A stretch of 64,000 nucleotides of DNA from Craterilacuibacter sp. RT1T (GCF_023502145.1 NZ_JAMFLI010000003.1:186001-250000); one strand, 5' to 3'. Counted from the first letter of the stretch, positions 54,014 to 63,517 are shown. Notes: a model not told the origin generated them from the letters alone. A program made the numbers and translations.

Positions 54014-54056
54014 TATATTTATACGCCATCCCCTTGAAAGGCAAAGATAAACGGCA

Positions 54057-54084
54057 TTGACAGTGCATAGCTCGTTATCATAAT
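54057..54084 (+). promoter_or_regulatory. Promoter of the first LivK-type gene
   Basis: TTGACA (54057-54062), 16-base spacer, CATAAT (54079-54084), 72 bases before the ATG. Confidence 0.6.
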
Positions 54085-54155
54085 CTTTTGCCATCTGCCG
54101 GCAGCTTTATGCGTGGCGGCAGTGACCAAAAGTCTAACTCAGGGGAAACACCAAT

Positions 54156-55376
54156 ATGAACCATGTAGCTCGCCTCAGCCTGATTGCAGCAGCCGTAATG
54201 TCCTTGGCTGCATGTGGCAAACAAGAAGAAAAAGCGCCGGCCGATGCTTCGGCACCTGCGGTTGCCAGTGGTGAAGTTGTGGTCAAGATCGGCCAGGTTT
54301 CGCCGATGACTGGCCCGATTGCCCACTTGGGCAAGGATAATGAAGCCGGTGCCATCCTCGCCATCGAAGACCTGAATGCACAGGGCACTGAAATTGGCGG
54401 GCAGAAGATTAAATTCGAACTGGTATCCGAAGATGACCAAGCCGATCCGAAAATCGGCACCCAGGTTGCCCAGCGTCTGGTTGATGCGGGCGTGGTGGGT
54501 GTGGTCGGTCACCTGAACTCGGGTACGACGATTCCTGCATCCAAGATCTACTCCGATGCCGGCATTCCGCAGATCTCCCCGTCTGCGACCAACCCTGACT
54601 ACACCAAGCAGGGCTTTAAGACCACCTTCCGCGTTATTGCCAATGACGTACAGCAAGGCAAGGCACTGGGCGAGTTTGCCGTGGATGGCCTGAAAGCGAA
54701 GAAAGTCGCCATCATCGACGATCGTACCGCTTACGGTCAGGGTCTGGCTGACCAGTTCGAAGGTGCCGTTAAAGCCAAGGGCGGCCAGGTGGTCAAGCGC
54801 GAATTCACCACCAATACCGCGACCGACTTCAATGCCATTCTGACTTCGATCAAGGGTGCGCAGCCTGATGTGATCTTCTATGGCGGCATGGATGCACAAG
54901 CAGGCCCGCTGGCCAAGCAGATGCAGCGCTTGGGCATCAAGGCCAAGCTGATGGGTGGCGATGGCTGGCAGACTCCCGAGTTTGTCAAACTGGCCGGCGA
55001 ATCGGCTGAAGGCCAGTATGCCGCAAGCCCGGGCCAGCCTAAGGAGAAGCTGCCAGGCTTCGCTTCGTTCAACGACAAGTTCAAGAAGCGTTTCAATGGC
55101 CAGGAAATCCAGATTTACGCACCGTATGAATACGATGCGGTAATGGTGCTGGTGGATGCGATGAAGCGTGCCGGTTCGACCGATCCTAAAGTCTACCTGC
55201 CGGAAGTGGGCAAAACCCAGCATAAGGGCGTGACCGGCGATGTATCGTTCGATCCGCAAGGCGATGTCAACAACGGCTCGGTGACCGTGTATCAGGTCAA
55301 GAATGGCAAGTGGGATGTGCTGACCACGGTAGGCGGCGCCCCTGCTGCTGCGCCAGCTGCCAGCGCTGCCCAGTAA
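54156..55376 (+). CDS. LivK-type branched-chain amino-acid binding lipoprotein (copy 1)
   Basis: The 406 aa protein has a lipoprotein signal with lipobox LAAC (Cys20), an Ala/Pro linker and a type I periplasmic binding fold (IGQVSPMTGPIAHLGKDNEAG, GVVGHLNSGTTIPASKIYSDAGIPQISPSATN). It would capture Leu/Ile/Val-like ligands for an ABC importer. No livHMGF genes are adjacent, and it is followed by a close paralogue with its own promoter. The C-terminal Ala-rich tail is shared by both. Confidence 0.88.
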   Translation: MNHVARLSLIAAAVMSLAACGKQEEKAPADASAPAVASGEVVVKIGQVSPMTGPIAHLGKDNEAGAILAIEDLNAQGTEIGGQKIKFELVSEDDQADPKIGTQVAQRLVDAGVVGVVGHLNSGTTIPASKIYSDAGIPQISPSATNPDYTKQGFKTTFRVIANDVQQGKALGEFAVDGLKAKKVAIIDDRTAYGQGLADQFEGAVKAKGGQVVKREFTTNTATDFNAILTSIKGAQPDVIFYGGMDAQAGPLAKQMQRLGIKAKLMGGDGWQTPEFVKLAGESAEGQYAASPGQPKEKLPGFASFNDKFKKRFNGQEIQIYAPYEYDAVMVLVDAMKRAGSTDPKVYLPEVGKTQHKGVTGDVSFDPQGDVNNGSVTVYQVKNGKWDVLTTVGGAPAAAPAASAAQ

Positions 55377-55397
55377 GCAACGCTGCGATGCCTGCAG

Positions 55398-55424
55398 AAG
55401 CGACCCGCTTGGGTCGCTTTTTTA
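55398..55424 (+). terminator. Terminator after LivK copy 1
   Basis: AAGCGACCC-GCTT-GGGTCGCTTTTTTATTTT: 9-bp stem and T-run, 21 bases after the stop. Confidence 0.88.
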
Positions 55425-55529
55425 TTTTCTCCAGGTTTTAGTGCGTAGACAACATTCAATATCAGGCGTTAACGCAATGTTTTTATTGTAAAAATAATAA
55501 AATACCTGCAATAAAATGCCAATAGGGTC

Positions 55530-55557
55530 TTGACGGGCGGTTTGGCTGCGATAATAT
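55530..55557 (+). promoter_or_regulatory. Promoter between the two LivK genes
   Basis: TTGACG (55530-55535), 16-base spacer, TAATAT (55552-55557). The 323-base gap 55377-55700 is AT-rich and otherwise holds only the preceding terminator and a leader of about 135 bases. Confidence 0.5.
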
Positions 55558-55700
55558 GACATTGTCTGTATCTCGATTGTATCCAGTCGATCGTACACAG
55601 GCTGCATACTCACCCGCATGTGGCCGACCTGAATGACCAAAAGGCATTTTTGGTGCATGACCCTGGAAAAGTATTTTTAAATCATAATAAAGGGCATCCC

Positions 55701-56897
55701 ATGCAGTTCTTCCGTCTTAGCCTGATCGCAGCCTCCATCATGACCCTCGCCGCTTGTGGCAAGGAGGGTGCAACCCAAAGCGCGGACGCCTCGGCGCCTG
55801 CTGCTGAAAGCGAACTGATCGTCAAAATTGGTTCGGCCAATCCGCTGACCGGCCCGTTTGCACACTGGGGGCGCGATAGCGACAATGGCGTGATTCTGGC
55901 CGTTGAAGAAGCCAATGCCGAGGGCGTGACTTTAGGTGGGAAAAAAGTCCGCTTCGAAGTGGTATCAGAAGATGACCAGGCCGACCCGAAAACCGCCACC
56001 CAAGTCGCCCAGCGTTTTCTTGATGCCGGCGTAAACGGCATTGTCGGTCACCTGACTTCCGGTGCGACCATCCCGGCATCGCGCATTTATTCGGATGCCG
56101 GCCTGCCCATGGTGGCGGCCTCGGTCACCAGCCCCAAGTTCACCCAGCAAGGCTATAGCAATACCTTCCGCATTATCGCCAACGATACCCAGCAAGGTGA
56201 TGCGCTGGCCAAATTTGCGGTTGTCGATCTTAAAGCCAAGAATATTGCCATTATCGACGACCGTACGACTTATGGTCAGGGTCTGGCCGATGACTTTGCC
56301 AAAGCAGTGGAAGCGGCAGGCGGCAAGGTGGTTAAGCGCGAATACACCACCAATAGCGCCAGTGATTTCATGGCGATTCTGACCGCCATCAAAGGTGCCA
56401 AACCGGATCTGGTGTTCTATGGCGGCATGGATGCGCAAGCCGGTCCCATGGTCAAACAGATGCAGAAAATCGGCATCAAGGCCCCATTTATGGGGGCTGA
56501 TGGCGTGAATACCGCCGAGTTTATCAAGCTGGCCGGTACTGCCGCCGAGGGGGTTTATTCTTCCAGTGCCGGTGCTTCCAAGGATGTGATGCCAGGCTAT
56601 GCCAACTTTAATGAGCGCTTTAACGCCCGTTTCAAGGGTGAGGTGCAGGCTTATGCGCCCTACACTTATGACGCAACCCGTGTGCTGATCAGTGCGATGA
56701 AGCGTGCGGATTCTGCCGAGCCGGCCAAGTATTTGCCGGAGTTGCCAAAAACCCAGCTTGATGGTGTAACCGGTGCGATCGCCTTCGATGCCAAGGGTGA
56801 CATCAAGCAGGGCTTGGTTACCTTGTATCAGTTGAAAGGGGGTAAATGGCAGACGGTGGCCACCCCTGTCAAGCCCGCAGCCTCTGCCGCCCAGTAA
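55701..56897 (+). CDS. LivK-type branched-chain amino-acid binding lipoprotein (copy 2)
   Basis: The 398 aa protein (lipobox LAAC, Cys19) is a paralogue of the preceding gene: SEDDQADPK, AQRFLDAGV, IIDDRTTYGQGLAD and FYGGMDAQAGP match almost word for word, while ligand-pocket segments differ. This suggests duplication followed by change of specificity. ATG at 55701 follows AAAGGG; an in-frame extension upstream lacks a signal peptide. Terminator after it at 56919. Confidence 0.88.
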   Translation: MQFFRLSLIAASIMTLAACGKEGATQSADASAPAAESELIVKIGSANPLTGPFAHWGRDSDNGVILAVEEANAEGVTLGGKKVRFEVVSEDDQADPKTATQVAQRFLDAGVNGIVGHLTSGATIPASRIYSDAGLPMVAASVTSPKFTQQGYSNTFRIIANDTQQGDALAKFAVVDLKAKNIAIIDDRTTYGQGLADDFAKAVEAAGGKVVKREYTTNSASDFMAILTAIKGAKPDLVFYGGMDAQAGPMVKQMQKIGIKAPFMGADGVNTAEFIKLAGTAAEGVYSSSAGASKDVMPGYANFNERFNARFKGEVQAYAPYTYDATRVLISAMKRADSAEPAKYLPELPKTQLDGVTGAIAFDAKGDIKQGLVTLYQLKGGKWQTVATPVKPAASAAQ

Positions 56898-56918
56898 GCT
56901 TACTCTGGCGTCCAGGCT

Positions 56919-56948
56919 AGCCCTGCCTGTGTTCAGGCAGGGCTTTTT
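56919..56948. terminator. Terminator after LivK copy 2
   Basis: AGCCCTGCCTG-TGTT-CAGGCAGGGCTTTTTTC: 11-bp stem and T-run between convergent genes. Confidence 0.88.
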
Positions 56949-57755
56949 TCATTTTCCCTCCCGTGGCTGCTTCTCCATGGCAGCAATAATTTCCAGAATA
57001 TGGCGTCCTGTTTCCAGCGGGTGCTCCAGTGGAAACAGGTGTGAACCGGCTTGATGCTCGATACTCAGGCCAAAATGGCGTTGTATCCAGTGCAGGTCAC
57101 CACGCTTTAATACGCCGGACTGGGTGCCGGCCACAAATACCCCGGGTACTTTAAGCTGGCCGCGATAACGCGGGTGATCGTGTGGCAAGGTCGTGTAAAT
57201 GGCGTGTTCTATAGCCGGGCGAAATTTCAGCCTCACCCCGCCCTTGTCATGGGCTTCGCTGCCGTGGCGCGCATAATCGGCCAGACATTCCGGATCCCAG
57301 CGGGCAAACAAGGTCTTGCGCGCGAAGTAGTCGTACATCATGTCGGATTCGGCCCAGTTATCGCGGCGTTGCAAGGTATTTTTCCCCGGGGTCAGCTTAT
57401 GGATAAAGCCCAGTTTTTTGGCTAGCCAAATACCGCGTGAGCGCAAGGGCCCCATTAGTGGTGAATCCAGAATCACGATGCCCTTGAATAAATCCGGCCG
57501 GGCAATGGCGGCATAAAACAGTAAAAATCCGCCTAGTGAATGGCCCACGCCATAGACGGCCTCCGCATAGTGCTCCTCTATATAGGCAATGGTTTCGCGT
57601 ACTAAATGCGGCCAGCAGTCGCTAACTGGAAACAGCGGGTTGTGCCCTATCGTATCCAGATAACCGACGTGGTGGTCTTGCTCGAGTACGGCCAGCATTT
57701 TGCGGTAAATACTGGCTGGAAAGCTGTTGGCATGAGCAAAGTGTAGGGCTGGCAG
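56949..57755 (-). CDS. Alpha/beta hydrolase without an ordinary start codon
   Basis: The hydrolase has the nucleophile elbow GHSLGG. Family sequence clearly continues upstream of the first ATG (57698), as ALHFAHANSFPASIYRKML, the normal N-terminal strand and oxyanion region. No ATG, GTG or TTG lies in that part. A CTG at 57755 has AAGGA seven bases upstream and is the start used here (268 aa). Further up, an in-frame ATG-AGT-AAA is cut by TAG at 57795-57797, so an early nonsense mutation is an alternative. The substrate is unknown. Confidence 0.65.
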   Translation of the reverse strand: MPALHFAHANSFPASIYRKMLAVLEQDHHVGYLDTIGHNPLFPVSDCWPHLVRETIAYIEEHYAEAVYGVGHSLGGFLLFYAAIARPDLFKGIVILDSPLMGPLRSRGIWLAKKLGFIHKLTPGKNTLQRRDNWAESDMMYDYFARKTLFARWDPECLADYARHGSEAHDKGGVRLKFRPAIEHAIYTTLPHDHPRYRGQLKVPGVFVAGTQSGVLKRGDLHWIQRHFGLSIEHQAGSHLFPLEHPLETGRHILEIIAAMEKQPREGK

Positions 57756-57871
57756 AATGATGTCCTTGGTTGTGATGTCGAAGTAGAGATTAATCTATTT
57801 ACTCATAGTGCATGGCAATGCAAATAAATTTATAATGCGTGGATAGCTCGCCATCCAGACTCGGAAAATTC

Positions 57872-59926
57872 ATGCTTCAAGCCTCAGCCAATACGTCTTC
57901 GGCTACCCGATCAAGATTTCATGGTGTACGCGGCAAGATGCTTGCCGTCGCTATCTTGCTCGCACTGGTCATTCTGGCGCTGACGCTAGGGTTTGGTGCA
58001 TTGCTGATGGAGCGGGTACGCGTACATTTTGCCACCTCTTATATCAGCGGCCACGTCGAATTGAAGCGGCTAAACCTGTTGATTCCTGTCCAGCGCGAGC
58101 TGGTTCTGGCGCAAAAAATGGCCGACTCGCCAAGTACCCGTGCATTTCTGCGCGACGATGGCAACCCCGTGCTAAAAAAGCCTTTTTTTGCCGAAGCGGA
58201 GTCCTTTCGCAAGCTGTTTAGCGATCATTCTTATTTTGTCAGCAGCGCACAGTCCAAGCACTTCTTTTTTAATGATGGCATCAAGCCTTTTAGCGCAGAA
58301 CCGCGCTACCAACTCTCCGCGACGACACCCGCCGACTCATGGTTTTTTTCCAGTCTGAAACGAAGCGATGCGCTCAATCTGAATGTAAATCATGATGAGC
58401 ATATGAAGGTGACCAAGGTCTGGATCAATGTTATGGCCACCGAGGGTGGGCAGCATTTGGGAATCGTCGGTACCGGGCTCGATTTGACCCGGTTTTTACA
58501 TGATTATGTGCGAAATAGCTTGCCTGGCGTCAGTAGCATCATTATCGACCGTCAGGGGGCGATTCTGGCGCATGCCAACCCTGCGCGCATTGCTTACAAC
58601 CTTGCCGGCAAAAAGGCGCTGGACAGGCAAACCCTCGCGCATTATCTGACCGGCGATGGCGATATACCGGCGCTGAGCATGGCATTGCAGCGTTTGCAGG
58701 CAGGTAGCGCCAAGCTGGTGACCTTACCGGTCACCCTGGATGGCAAGCCGCAGGTTCTGGCACTGGCCATGCTGCCCGAGCTGGGATGGTTCACCGTGTC
58801 CGCGATCGACCCGATGGCCGGCCACCTGATCGATAGCAAGCTGCTATGGGGAATGGCGACCGCCATTTTGCTACTGGTGTTGCTGACATTGTTGCTGCTG
58901 ATGTTGGGTGTGGATCATCTGGTACTCAAACCCATTGCCCGGCTGACCGGCAATGTCAGGCAATTGGCTGCCGGCAATTATGATGTCAAATCTGCCATGG
59001 TGCGCAATGACGAGATTGGCGAGCTGGCGCATGTTTTTGACGAGATGGCCCGGCAAGTCCGCACCCATACGCTGGAACTTGAGGACAAAGTCAGCGAGCG
59101 CACCTTGCTGCTTAGCCGTGCCAATAGTGAAATGGCCGAGGCACATAAAAAAATCAGCGACAATATCCGTTATGCCAGCCTGATCCAGCATGGCATTTTG
59201 CCCGATCGTGCGCTGCAGCAGACTTTGCCTGAGCGGCATGCACTGTTGTGGCTGCCGCGCGATGTTGTCAGTGGCGATTTATATGTGTTTGTGCCGACCC
59301 GAAGCGGCTACCTGTTCGGCCTGATCGATTGTGCCGGCCATGGTGTCTCTGCCGCCTTAATGACCATGCTGGCGCATGCCGCTTTTCAAAATGCGCTGGT
59401 CGATGCTTCGGCCGATGATCCGGCAGGCCTGTTGATGCGCATGGATGCTTTAGCACGTACGCGCTTCAGTAGCGATGCGGTTGCCACACGCATCAGCAGC
59501 ACCATGGATGCCGCTTTTTGCCATATAGATAGGCAGGCCGGCAGCCTGACTTTTGCCGGCGCGCATATGGATCTTTATTGCGTCGATGCTTGCGGCGTGC
59601 ATGTCGTGCGCGGCGCCCGCCGGGCGCTGGGTGAAAAGCGTGTGGTCGAGGCCGTCAACCATACCCTGCCGCTTAGCGCGGGGCTTTCTCTTTACCTGAG
59701 CAGTGACGGGCTGCTTGACCAGAATGGCGGCGAAGCAGGCTATGGTTTTGGCCGCCGTCGCTTCGAGGCTGTGCTGGCCCAGTTGCAGGCCCTGCCTTGG
59801 GGCGAGCGCAGTACTTATTTGCAAACGGTATTGACTGATTATCAACAGGCCTTGCCGCAAATTGATGATATTGCCGTTTTTGGCGTTGATGCGAGCCTGC
59901 CCCTGCCCTTTAAGGACGAAAAATGA
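57872..59926 (+). CDS. siaA: SiaA-type membrane PP2C phosphatase
   Basis: The 684 aa protein has a membrane helix (about 20-45), a large periplasmic sensor domain, a second helix (about 330-355), HAMP (about 355-410), a short coiled coil and a SpoIIE/PP2C phosphatase domain with metal Asp residues in VVSGDLY, LIDCAGHG, LSSDGLLDQ and IDDIAVFG. In Pseudomonas aeruginosa SiaA dephosphorylates SiaC. ATG at 57872 follows GGAAAA; a GTG at 57839 is possible. The ATGA overlap with siaB shows coupling. Confidence 0.85.
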   Translation: MLQASANTSSATRSRFHGVRGKMLAVAILLALVILALTLGFGALLMERVRVHFATSYISGHVELKRLNLLIPVQRELVLAQKMADSPSTRAFLRDDGNPVLKKPFFAEAESFRKLFSDHSYFVSSAQSKHFFFNDGIKPFSAEPRYQLSATTPADSWFFSSLKRSDALNLNVNHDEHMKVTKVWINVMATEGGQHLGIVGTGLDLTRFLHDYVRNSLPGVSSIIIDRQGAILAHANPARIAYNLAGKKALDRQTLAHYLTGDGDIPALSMALQRLQAGSAKLVTLPVTLDGKPQVLALAMLPELGWFTVSAIDPMAGHLIDSKLLWGMATAILLLVLLTLLLLMLGVDHLVLKPIARLTGNVRQLAAGNYDVKSAMVRNDEIGELAHVFDEMARQVRTHTLELEDKVSERTLLLSRANSEMAEAHKKISDNIRYASLIQHGILPDRALQQTLPERHALLWLPRDVVSGDLYVFVPTRSGYLFGLIDCAGHGVSAALMTMLAHAAFQNALVDASADDPAGLLMRMDALARTRFSSDAVATRISSTMDAAFCHIDRQAGSLTFAGAHMDLYCVDACGVHVVRGARRALGEKRVVEAVNHTLPLSAGLSLYLSSDGLLDQNGGEAGYGFGRRRFEAVLAQLQALPWGERSTYLQTVLTDYQQALPQIDDIAVFGVDASLPLPFKDEK

Positions 59927-60465
59927 AGCCACAAGACCTGCTTGCACTACGCGCGACATTCGATAGCAACGCTATCTTATTGAGTTTTAACGGACTGTTT
60001 TCTGCCACATTGATCGAAGAAATCGGTCAGGCGCTGCGCCGCCATCTTGAGGCGCTGGAGGCTTCGTCCTCTTCCATTGCCGATGTATTCAGCATTTACA
60101 TCGAGCTGACCCAGAATATACGCCACTATTCGCGGCAAAAAGGTCTGCCCGACGCCATGGCCAGCGGCACGGTAGTGATCTCGCATCGCAGCGACGGACA
60201 CTATGAAGTCTGTGCCGGCAATGTCATCCATCTTGCCGATGGTGAGGCGCTGTGCCGCCATATCGAACAATTGGCCGGCATGGATAAGGCAGAACTGAAA
60301 GCCGCTTACAAGTTGCAACTGCGTGCACCACGCGAAGCGGGTGCGACGACCGGCGCAGGACTCGGCCTGATCGATATGGCACGCAAATCCAGCCAGCCGC
60401 CGGCAGCGGCCTTGCAAGTGCTGGATGAGCACTATGGTTTTTTCAGCTTGCAGATCGTTATTTGA
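59923..60465 (+). CDS. siaB: SiaB-family protein kinase
   Basis: The 180 aa protein has a GHKL-like kinase form: helix with the Asn in YIELTQNIRHYS (about 60-71) and a glycine-rich end GAGLGLIDMARKS. SiaB phosphorylates SiaC in the P. aeruginosa pathway. The start overlaps siaA by 4 bases and siaC follows 18 bases later. Confidence 0.82.
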   Translation: MKPQDLLALRATFDSNAILLSFNGLFSATLIEEIGQALRRHLEALEASSSSIADVFSIYIELTQNIRHYSRQKGLPDAMASGTVVISHRSDGHYEVCAGNVIHLADGEALCRHIEQLAGMDKAELKAAYKLQLRAPREAGATTGAGLGLIDMARKSSQPPAAALQVLDEHYGFFSLQIVI

Positions 60466-60483
60466 AACAGGACGGTGATTCAT

Positions 60484-60864
60484 ATGCTCGATCTTAATAT
60501 CCCCGCCACGACATCGACGCCGTGCATCCGTACCGACACCGCCCGTGGCGTGCTGCATATGTCGGGGGATTCTTATCCGGAAAATGCATTCGAATTTTTC
60601 CAGCCGGTTCTTGACTGGGTTCAAACCTATCTCGGCGAAAGCAGCCTGCCTTTGCAACTGGATATCGGTTTGCTCTACCTCAATACCAGCAGCATTCGCA
60701 TCATGATGGATATTTTCGATAGCGCCGAAGAGGCATTTGTCGCCGGACGCGATATCCGTCTGGTCTGGCATTATCAGCCGGACAACGAGCGGGTGGCCGA
60801 ACTGGCGGAGGAATTCAGCGAAGACTGCAGCTTTCCTTTCGAAATCATGGCGTACACAGGATAA
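60484..60864 (+). CDS. siaC: SiaC-family regulatory protein (DUF1987)
   Basis: The 126 aa protein belongs to the SiaC/DUF1987 family. Thr68 in LLYLNTSS occupies the same position as the phosphorylated Thr68 of P. aeruginosa SiaC. Unphosphorylated SiaC activates the diguanylate cyclase SiaD. ATG at 60484 is chosen; the GTG at 60475 is too close to the ribosome site AGGA. Confidence 0.85.
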   Translation: MLDLNIPATTSTPCIRTDTARGVLHMSGDSYPENAFEFFQPVLDWVQTYLGESSLPLQLDIGLLYLNTSSIRIMMDIFDSAEEAFVAGRDIRLVWHYQPDNERVAELAEEFSEDCSFPFEIMAYTG

Positions 60865-60869
60865 ACATC

Positions 60870-61661
60870 ATGGCCAAACCGGCCGATCTGGACGACACCA
60901 TCCGCGCTTTGCTCGCGGATCCGCAATGGCAGGGTCATCCGCTTTATCAGGCGCTGGATGGACTGTATGGCCTTTACTGCGACCATACCGAGCAGCTGGA
61001 GCGGATGACGCGTATTTCCGACCGCTACCAAAAAGCCGAGCACGACCGAGGCATGAGCTACGCCGCGCGCCACGAGCAACAAATGAAGCGGTTGGAGCGC
61101 TTGCTGCGCATTTCGGATCGCTACCAGCAGTCGCTGCAGCAGCTGAATGAAGAGTTGCGCCAGCAATCCGAACAGGACGAGCTGACGGGGCTTTATAACC
61201 GCCGCTATATGCAGGCGCGGCTACGCGACGAGTTGGCCCGCCAGCAGCGCGGCGGGCGGCCATTTTGCGTAGTACTGGGGGATGTCGACCATTTCAAGCG
61301 CATCAATGATGCTGCCGGCCATGAAGCGGGTGATCTTGTGCTGCAGCGGGTGGCCGATTTGCTGCTGTCGCGCCTGCGTCAAACCGATTGCTGCGCCCGC
61401 TGGGGTGGCGAGGAGTTTCTGTTGCTCTTGCCTGTGACCAAGGCTGCGGAGGCAGACGTACTGGTGCGCAACATCATGCAAAAAATGGCGGGGATGCACA
61501 TCACAGGCATGCCGGACGGCACCGTTTTATCGATGAGCTTCGGTATTGCCCAGTCCGACTCGTCCGCCGTTTCAAATGTCGAGTCGTTGATTGCCCTCGC
61601 GGATGCGGCTATGTATGCCGCCAAAAATGCAGGGCGCAACCAGTTATTCCATGCCGATTAA
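60870..61661 (+). CDS. siaD: Diguanylate cyclase SiaD
   Basis: The 263 aa protein has an N-terminal coiled-coil/helical region (about 1-95), which in SiaD binds SiaC, and a GGDEF domain with the active motif GGEEF and the inhibitory site RQTD five residues before it. It makes cyclic-di-GMP, promoting aggregation and biofilm formation. With the three upstream genes it completes siaABCD, with only 5 bases from siaC. Confidence 0.88.
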   Translation: MAKPADLDDTIRALLADPQWQGHPLYQALDGLYGLYCDHTEQLERMTRISDRYQKAEHDRGMSYAARHEQQMKRLERLLRISDRYQQSLQQLNEELRQQSEQDELTGLYNRRYMQARLRDELARQQRGGRPFCVVLGDVDHFKRINDAAGHEAGDLVLQRVADLLLSRLRQTDCCARWGGEEFLLLLPVTKAAEADVLVRNIMQKMAGMHITGMPDGTVLSMSFGIAQSDSSAVSNVESLIALADAAMYAAKNAGRNQLFHAD

Positions 61662-61701
61662 TGCGCTTGCAAGATAGTCCTCTCAACGAGACAATGCGCG
61701 C

Positions 61702-63468
61702 ATGCAAATCTCTCTTTTTTTCCGCCGTTGGCAAGCATTTTTCTTTGCCCTGATTGTTGTGCTGGGCAGCTTGTTCAGCCTGCCCGCCCATGCGCTAAGT
61801 CAGGATGATCTGCTTAGTCAGGAAAAGGCCTTTGCGCTCAAAGCCGAGCGTCAGGGCGGCGTGGTCACGCTTAATTTCACCGTGGCACCCGGCTACTACC
61901 TGTATCGCGAGCGTATTTCAGTCGCCAGCGAGCCGCCCGGCCTGATCGGTGCGGCGATATTTCCCGATGGCAAGCTCAAGGATGATCCTTATTTTGGCTT
62001 GCAGCGCATTTATACCGGCAAAGTTGCGGTCACCGTGCCGCTATTGGCCCATGCGCCCGAAGCGCTGACGCTTAAGGTCAAACTGCAAGGCTGCGCCGAT
62101 GTCGGTGTGTGTTACCCGCCGGACACGCGCACCATCAAGCTGGGGCAGTCCCTGCTGCCCGACTGGCTGACCAAACCCCAGAGCCCGCCGCCGGCCGACA
62201 TGGCCGATCAGGATCTGTCGGCGCAAGGCTGGCTGGCGACGCTGTCCATGTTTTTTATCGCGGGACTGGGCATGGCACTGACTGCCTGCATGTATCCGCT
62301 GTTGCCGATTATCTCGTCGCTGATTGCCGGCCAGGGCCATACGCTGACCCGAAAGCGCGGCTTTATCCTGTCCTTCGCTTATGTACAGGGTTTGGCGCTG
62401 ACCTACACCGTGATCGGCGTGATTGCCGGGCTGACCGGTTCGCTGCTGACCGTCTGGCTGCAACAACCGGCGGTGATTTTAAGCGCCAGCTTACTGCTGG
62501 TGGCGTTTGCCTTGTCCATGTTTGACCTTTATTCCATCCAGCTGCCTGCTGCCTGGCAAAGCCGCCTAGCCAGCACATCCAACCAGCTGAGCGGCGGCCA
62601 ACTGGCCACCGTTACGCTGATGGGCATGCTGTCGGCGCTACTGATCGGGCCTTGCGTCGCACCGCCGCTGGCGCTGGCGCTGGGCTATATCGGCGCCAGC
62701 GGCGATGCGCTGCTAGGCGGTGCCGCGCTCTATATGATGGCTTTGGGGCTGGGCTTGCCCTTGGTGCTGATCGGCACCTTTGGTGGTCACATTCTGCCGC
62801 GCGCAGGCGCATGGATGAAAGCGGTCAAGGCCGGTTTTGGCGTGCTGATGCTGGCCTTGGCGCTTTATCTGGCCACGCCTTTTCTGCCGGCGTTTTTGGT
62901 GTTGGGGCTATGGGGGGCGCTGGCCATCGGGTGCGCAGTCTTTCTTAAGACCTTCGAGAGCCTGCCGCCTAATGCCGGCCACCGCAGCAAGCTGGGCAAG
63001 GCTCTAGGTATCGTGCTGTTTCTCTTGGGCGCAGCCCAGCTTGTCGGCATGCTGGCAGGCGCCAGCGATCCGCGCCAGCCTCTGGGCTTTCTCGCAGGGC
63101 AACAGGCCGCTGCCGCGCCTGCCCAGCCTTGGCAAGCGATTGCCAGCGTGGGCGCGCTGGATCAGGCTCTGGCGGAGGCTCGCCTTGCCGGCAAGCCGGT
63201 GATTGTCGACTTTTACGCCGACTGGTGCGTCAGCTGCAAAGAGCTGGAAGAAGTCACCTTTAAAGATCCTGCCGTGGTCGCGAAACTGGCCGGTTTTATG
63301 CGCTTGCGCGCCGATGTCACCACCAATAATGCCGAGCATCAGGCTCTGCTTAAGCGCTTTGGCCTGTTCGGCCCGCCGGCACTGATAGTCTTCGATGCCA
63401 AAGGCACACAGCAGCCGCTTATCGTTGGTTTTATCGACGGCCCTGCCCTATTGCAGCGTCTACCTTAA
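61702..63468 (+). CDS. dsbD: Thiol:disulfide interchange protein DsbD
   Basis: The 588 aa protein moves electrons from cytosolic thioredoxin to periplasmic DsbC and cytochrome-c maturation. It has a signal peptide (to PAHA, about 32), the n-domain with GCADVGVCYPP, eight membrane helices with redox cysteines in TACMYPLLP and GPCVAPP, and a C-terminal thioredoxin domain with DWCVSCK. Length is typical. Confidence 0.95.
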   Translation: MQISLFFRRWQAFFFALIVVLGSLFSLPAHALSQDDLLSQEKAFALKAERQGGVVTLNFTVAPGYYLYRERISVASEPPGLIGAAIFPDGKLKDDPYFGLQRIYTGKVAVTVPLLAHAPEALTLKVKLQGCADVGVCYPPDTRTIKLGQSLLPDWLTKPQSPPPADMADQDLSAQGWLATLSMFFIAGLGMALTACMYPLLPIISSLIAGQGHTLTRKRGFILSFAYVQGLALTYTVIGVIAGLTGSLLTVWLQQPAVILSASLLLVAFALSMFDLYSIQLPAAWQSRLASTSNQLSGGQLATVTLMGMLSALLIGPCVAPPLALALGYIGASGDALLGGAALYMMALGLGLPLVLIGTFGGHILPRAGAWMKAVKAGFGVLMLALALYLATPFLPAFLVLGLWGALAIGCAVFLKTFESLPPNAGHRSKLGKALGIVLFLLGAAQLVGMLAGASDPRQPLGFLAGQQAAAAPAQPWQAIASVGALDQALAEARLAGKPVIVDFYADWCVSCKELEEVTFKDPAVVAKLAGFMRLRADVTTNNAEHQALLKRFGLFGPPALIVFDAKGTQQPLIVGFIDGPALLQRLP

Positions 63469-63489
63469 GCGGCATGCCGGCCTAGCGAG

Positions 63490-63517
63490 AACCGGACTTC
63501 ACATGTCCGGTTTTTTT
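63490..63517 (+). terminator. Terminator after dsbD
   Basis: AACCGGAC-N7-GTCCGGTTTTTTT: 8-bp stem and T-run. Confidence 0.88.

Noticed and set aside
54078-55259. Long minus-strand open frame opposite the first livK
   Set aside because: Mirror frame produced by GC-rich codon use; low-complexity translation and no start signal.
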